Assembly (NCBI GenBank): GCA_043758775.1
Contig: JAYVMU010000024.1
Span: 1-8,841 of the forward strand
DNA from: JACMMS01 sp043758775
GTDB lineage: Bacteria; Pseudomonadota; Gammaproteobacteria; Burkholderiales; Methylophilaceae
Direction of reading: 5' to 3'
Length of the DNA stretch: 8,841 nucleotides
Below the pieces are notes generated by a model. It saw only the letters and a program-made list of their open reading frames with translations. It did no database searches and had not been told where the DNA came from. How positions within the stretch are numbered: position 1 is the stretch's first letter; every line of letters starts with the position of its first letter. The translations under genes were made by a program, and so were the position numbers. This document shows positions 6,085 to 8,841 of the stretch, piece after piece.

Positions 6085-6533
6085 TTATTTAGTAACTGCT
6101 TTTTCTTTGTTTGCATACCAAAGAGTCATCGCTATTGCAATTTCAATGAATACTGCTGTCAATATATCAATGCGAGCGTGACCAGTTACAAACTCTATAA
6201 CACCCAGTGCTGCGAGGGTTAAACAAGCGACGCCAAATCCTGCTACTAAGGCTGAACGAACATGAGATGGTTGTGCATTTCTTGTATAGAAAAGCATGAC
6301 ACTAACCCTTGCATAGGTTGCGGCGCCACATCGGCTGAGCATACCCACTGGATATGAGTATTCGACACCAGAGTCAATGCAGGGATACCAGCCCTGCCTG
6401 CTGAGCATACCCACTGGATATGAGTATTCGACACCCCAATTGATAGCAATATATTGGGAGCAAATATCCAAATAAGTGCTATAGCAAATAATATTAGCGC
6501 ATTGATAGTTGCTACTATTCAGTTAATTTTCAT
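6085..6533 (-). pseudogene. Broken small membrane protein with internal 66-bp expansion
   Basis: From ATG 6533 the frame reads MKIN, meets TGA at 6519-6521 (probably a former Trp codon), then continues IVATINALILFAIALIWIF, a clear membrane helix. Near 6438-6439 one base is missing; restoring it joins LLSIW to GVEYSYPVGMLSR. The distal frame contains further hydrophobic segments (ALVAGFGVACLTLAALGVI and ILTAVFIEIAIAMTLWY) and ends KEKAVTK. The segment VEYSYPVGMLSR is present twice because of the repeat at 6334-6435. Without the extra 66 bp the repaired gene would be about 127 aa with about four helices, similar in shape to small uncharacterised membrane proteins found beside oxidoreductases. 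Function unknown. It lies between the GFA-like gene (30 bp upstream) and the oxidoreductase. Confidence 0.7.
6334..6435. repeat. Two identical 36-bp direct repeats around a 30-bp spacer
   Basis: The 36-bp sequence at 6334-6369, beginning GCTGAGCATACCCACTGG, is repeated exactly at 6400-6435. The 30-bp spacer (6370-6399) contains a perfect hairpin GCAGGG-N7-CCCTGC. The 66-bp unit equals 22 codons and keeps the frame of the surrounding membrane-protein gene. Both outer flanks are consistent with one original copy, so the second copy plus spacer looks like an in-gene expansion or templated insertion. A two-repeat CRISPR has similar dimensions but is unlikely because the repeat is coding. Confidence 0.85.
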
Positions 6534-6563
6534 CTGTGTGAGTTTCCAATTTGGGTTCAGAGC

Positions 6564-7026
6564 TTACAGAGCGCTCATCAATATTTTGCCGATTGCAAGC
6601 TGACTCTTAATATAACCGCTATGCTTAGGTAAATTATCCAAAGTATCCTTCACATGTTTGTCGTAAAATAGATGCCTTTGCGGCATAGGCAACAACGCTT
6701 GAGTAATCAAAATTACTTGCTGGAATGAACGCCCATTTTAAGGCCGCAAAACCACCAAACTCCACCACCGGTTTCTTACATTGAAGACATAGTCCGCGAT
6801 CAATGTTAGGTGGTGGACGATATTTCTTGAATGAAATTTGATCTGCATTCGTTAACTTGATGTGCTTTGCGCGAACGATCGTCATGTCAGCGTATGGCTT
6901 GCCAGTAAATGCTTGGCAAATCGTACAGTGACAAATGAACCGTGCTGTGGGAACTATCGTTACGTCGAAGCTGCAAGTGCCACACTCGCATGAGCCATGC
7001 AATTGGGGTGTTGTGTAAGATTTCAT
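6564..7026 (-). pseudogene. Frameshifted GFA/CENP-V-fold zinc protein
   Basis: The GFA family includes S-(hydroxymethyl)glutathione synthase-like proteins with two zinc sites. From ATG 7026 the frame carries HGSCECGTCSFDV (C13, C15, C18), FICHCTICQAFTG (C32, C34, C37) and LCLQC (C80, C83), the expected cysteine set. A longer start at 7095 is unlikely because GGGAG sits 7 nt before ATG 7026. The frame hits a stop at 6634 after residues unlike the family. Shifting by one base near 6674-6680 opens HLFYDKHVKDTLDNLPKHSG and runs to TAA at 6564, giving a typical GFA C-terminal tail. One inserted base would explain this, and the repaired protein is about 153 aa. All zinc ligands lie before the lesion, so a truncated product might still fold. 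It starts 10 bp after the dehydrogenase stop codon, indicating translational coupling. Confidence 0.8.
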
Positions 7027-7036
7027 ACGAGGCTCC

Positions 7037-7849
7037 CTATACGTCGAGCCGCAAGTCTTTTCGAAGTCCAGCGTCCAATATGAATGCAGGCGCAAATCTA
7101 CGAAGAAATTTCAGGCGGCATGCAAGGCTACCAGCTGTGTATTTGAGTTTCGGGTGAGCAGCATTAGCGGCTTTCAGTACGATGTCGGCCACAACGCTAG
7201 GTTCGTCTCCTCCCTCGACCACTTCCTTGACCCTTATATTTAACGCTACACGAATTTTGCGGTATTCATCAAGCTTCGCGTCGGGCTCTAGTAAGTTTGA
7301 ATCGAAACCTGTTTTTGTATACGCCGGTTGAATGGTCGAGACGCGGATGCCTCTCGTACGTAGCTCATGGTCGAGCGATTCTGAGTAACCTTCGATCGCA
7401 TGCTTAGTTGCGGCATAGAGCGCCATGTAAGGTGCTGGCAAGAATCCCAACACAGAACTGATGTTCAGAATACGGCCGCTTCCTTGTTTGCGCATATGAG
7501 GCACGGTAGCATTGGTCATTCGCAACATGCCATAGAAGTTGGTATCGAAAATGGATTTGGCTTGCTCAATTGTGCTCTCCTCAGCTTCAGCTGGGGCGAC
7601 ACCAAAGCCAGCGTTATTCACGAGCAGATCAATGCGACCCTCCCTGCGTATCAGCTCTTCTACAGCAGCTTCGACTGATTTATTACTTGTTACATCTAAG
7701 GCTAACATCTCGAACGATTGCCGGCCAGCTTGTACTCCTCGTCTACTGGTGCCGTAGACCTTATAGCCAGCCTTCGCGAGCCGCTCTGCCGTTGCTTTGC
7801 CTATGCCTGATGAGGCGCCCGTAACTAATGCAATTTTATTTTTCATCAT
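7037..7849 (-). CDS. Short-chain dehydrogenase/reductase (classical SDR)
   Basis: Intact 270-aa Rossmann-fold oxidoreductase. It has the cofactor motif TGASSGIG (10-17), an Arg pair R36-R37 after the second strand (favouring NADP), D52 in LDVT, NNAG (78-81), N104, and the catalytic triad S132, Y145 and K149 within SSVLGF and YAATK. The C-terminal region is longer than the minimal fold and probably shapes the substrate pocket. The substrate cannot be read from the sequence. AAGGA lies 5 nt before the first of two adjacent ATGs (7849 and 7846), and either could be used. It is the first gene of a minus-strand operon leading into the GFA-like gene, and it diverges from the tetR gene across a 261-bp control region. 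Its base composition is clearly richer in G and C than tetR or the ohrR cluster, suggesting separate acquisition. Confidence 0.9.
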   Translation of the reverse strand: MMKNKIALVTGASSGIGKATAERLAKAGYKVYGTSRRGVQAGRQSFEMLALDVTSNKSVEAAVEELIRREGRIDLLVNNAGFGVAPAEAEESTIEQAKSIFDTNFYGMLRMTNATVPHMRKQGSGRILNISSVLGFLPAPYMALYAATKHAIEGYSESLDHELRTRGIRVSTIQPAYTKTGFDSNLLEPDAKLDEYRKIRVALNIRVKEVVEGGDEPSVVADIVLKAANAAHPKLKYTAGSLACRLKFLRRFAPAFILDAGLRKDLRLDV

Positions 7850-7918
7850 GTCTTTCCTTTCAACTCTTATGGGATTAATAACCTGTTAGGTGTATTAATA
7901 TTGTTTAAAGTAGTCATT

Positions 7919-7940
7919 TAGTATGATGTATATCATACTA
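7919..7940. promoter_or_regulatory. 22-bp palindrome, candidate TetR-family operator
   Basis: TAGTATGAT (7919-7927) and ATCATACTA (7932-7940) are exact reverse complements around the 4-bp centre GTAT. The size suits a TetR dimer site, and the position, about 70 bp upstream of the SDR start, suits repression of the SDR operon. Confidence 0.6.
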
Positions 7941-7996
7941 CTAACCCAATTAAAATGCCCAATCAGGCATTTCTATAACGATTTAACTAAGTAAAT

Positions 7997-8070
7997 TTAT
8001 TATATTACATTAATCATATAATAATATTTAGAAAGATGCAATAATTTATATGATGATTGTAATATAATAA
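7997..8070. promoter_or_regulatory. Long inverted repeat with 25-bp arms upstream of tetR gene
   Basis: Arms 7997-8021 and 8046-8070 match as reverse complements at 23 of 25 positions, separated by 24 bp. Each arm contains ATCATA or TATGAT, the half-site also seen in the palindrome at 7919-7940. The right arm ends 40 bp before the tetR start, so it probably overlaps that gene's promoter. It may be a second operator for autorepression, or it may form a stem in the leader RNA. Confidence 0.5.
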
Positions 8071-8110
8071 TGTTTATTATTGGTAATAAGTATCAGCGAT
8101 AGGAAAATTT

Positions 8111-8698
8111 ATGCGTTACAACAATGAACATAAACAGCGTACCCATCAAAAATTAATAGAAGAAGCCTCAGCCGCAATACGTCAGCATGGACCAGACAAC
8201 ATTAGCGTTGCAGCACTAATGGCTAAAGTAGGTTTAACTCATGGTGGCTTTTATGCGCACTTTAAATCTAAAGATGACCTTGTTGCAGAGGCTATCACCT
8301 ACATGCTTGAGGAGCGCGTAGAAGCATTCGAGAAAAGTTTGGAAGGAACAGATACATCTGTTGCACTTGCAAACTATATTGACTTATATTTAAGCCCAAT
8401 ACATCGTGATATGCGAGACAAAGGATGCGCAATAGTAGCGCTTAATGGTGATGTTGCACGCATGTCTAACGATACAAAAGCACGTTTTGAGTTAGGCATA
8501 CAAAGAACGATAGACTTGTTATCAACTATTCTAATAAAGCTAAACAAGCCACAACCAGAGTCGCTGGCTACTTCGGTACTTACTGAAATGGCTGGAGCAG
8601 TAGCTATTGCAAGAGCGGTGTCAAATTCAGAATTATCAGAACGGCTACTAAACAATACCCGCAATAGCGTAAAAGCACGGATTGGTCTAAGTGTATAA
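8111..8698 (+). CDS. TetR-family transcriptional repressor
   Basis: 195-aa one-component repressor. The N-terminal TetR DNA-binding domain spans about 10-57: the helix-turn-helix reads ISVAALMAKVGLTHGGFYAHF, followed by KSKDDLVAEA as in typical family members. The C-terminal ligand and dimerisation domain (about 65-195) includes the segment KGCAIVALNGDVARMS, a hallmark of a widespread TetR subgroup often found next to short-chain dehydrogenases. The inducer is unknown. AGGA lies 6 nt before the ATG. It is transcribed divergently from the SDR operon, and the shared region holds two dyads with a common half-site. The natural model is repression of both its own gene and the operon. It is intact although three of its four likely targets are broken. 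Confidence 0.9.
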   Translation: MRYNNEHKQRTHQKLIEEASAAIRQHGPDNISVAALMAKVGLTHGGFYAHFKSKDDLVAEAITYMLEERVEAFEKSLEGTDTSVALANYIDLYLSPIHRDMRDKGCAIVALNGDVARMSNDTKARFELGIQRTIDLLSTILIKLNKPQPESLATSVLTEMAGAVAIARAVSNSELSERLLNNTRNSVKARIGLSV

Positions 8699-8738
8699 AC
8701 TAAAGTTGTTAGTACAAATGGCTGGCGTTTGAGATACT

Positions 8739-8841
8739 TTAAATCAGTAGTGTCCGGCAATTTTCACAAAACGAGTATATAACAGCTTGATCTAAAATAA
8801 AAAATAGTCTGTTTAGGGGTGTCACCGACTTGAACATGAGT
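8739..8841 (-). other. Right edge: unassigned DNA, possible insertion-sequence end
   Basis: A short minus-strand frame (ATG at 8837, stop at 8739, 32 codons) reaches almost to the window edge. It covers TAGTGTCCGGCAATTTTCAC (8748-8767), which looks like a mobile-element terminus by its position between a gene and AT-rich DNA. I could not match the frame or the terminus to a family. The preceding 40 bp after tetR contain nothing notable. Confidence 0.2.

Noticed and set aside
6334..6435. Minimal CRISPR array (36-bp repeat, 30-bp spacer)
   Set aside because: The dimensions fit, but the repeat encodes part of a membrane protein in frame, only two copies exist, and there are no cas genes or leader.
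7400..7824. Several plus-strand frames inside the SDR gene
   Set aside because: They are antisense shadows of a complete classical SDR with all catalytic motifs.

Overview
The window looks like chromosomal DNA of an AT-rich proteobacterium. The protein families (two-cysteine OhrR, periplasmic SrpA-type catalase, GFA and TetR families) and codon use fit a betaproteobacterium such as a Methylophilaceae member, or a related gammaproteobacterium. That is an inference from gene content, and I would not name a genus with confidence. No rRNA, tRNA or complete mobile element was found.

Layout from left to right. Positions 6-97 hold four tandem 23-bp GGTCACG repeats that resemble the repeat-rich end of an IS21-type insertion sequence. 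Next is a tightly spaced plus-strand cluster, probably one transcription unit: an OhrR-type organic-peroxide sensor (295-750), a Tat-exported dienelactone-hydrolase-family enzyme (782-1681) and a Sec-exported catalase-like heme peroxidase (1733-2755). It ends at a plausible terminator (2791-2821). A cytosolic glutathione S-transferase follows (2876-3580). The theme is oxidative or electrophile defence split between cytosol and periplasm.

Positions 3581-5070 are a gene-poor accessory stretch. It contains short direct and inverted repeats, a start-less antisense fragment with a four-cysteine zinc-ribbon pattern (3762-3932), a small ArsR-type regulator with a cysteine cluster (4357-4674), and a short GC-rich island with a possible small minus-strand gene (4725-4907).

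Positions 5073-8698 are the most interesting part. A TetR-family regulator (8111-8698, plus) faces a four-gene minus-strand operon: a short-chain dehydrogenase (7849-7037), a GFA/CENP-V-fold zinc protein (7026-6564), a small membrane protein (6533-6085) and a zinc-free medium-chain NADP oxidoreductase of the quinone-reductase type (6072-5073). The regulator and first gene are intact, while the three distal genes are each broken by readable lesions: two nonsense codons, four single-base indels and a 66-bp internal repeat expansion. Restoring the lesions returns clean family-like reading frames, so decay seems recent, or some indels may be sequence errors. The intergenic region between the divergent units carries a 22-bp near-perfect palindrome and a long 25-bp-arm inverted repeat sharing the half-site TATGAT/ATCATA. 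These are good candidate TetR operators.

The right edge (8699-8841) has no confident gene. It may run into another insertion sequence.
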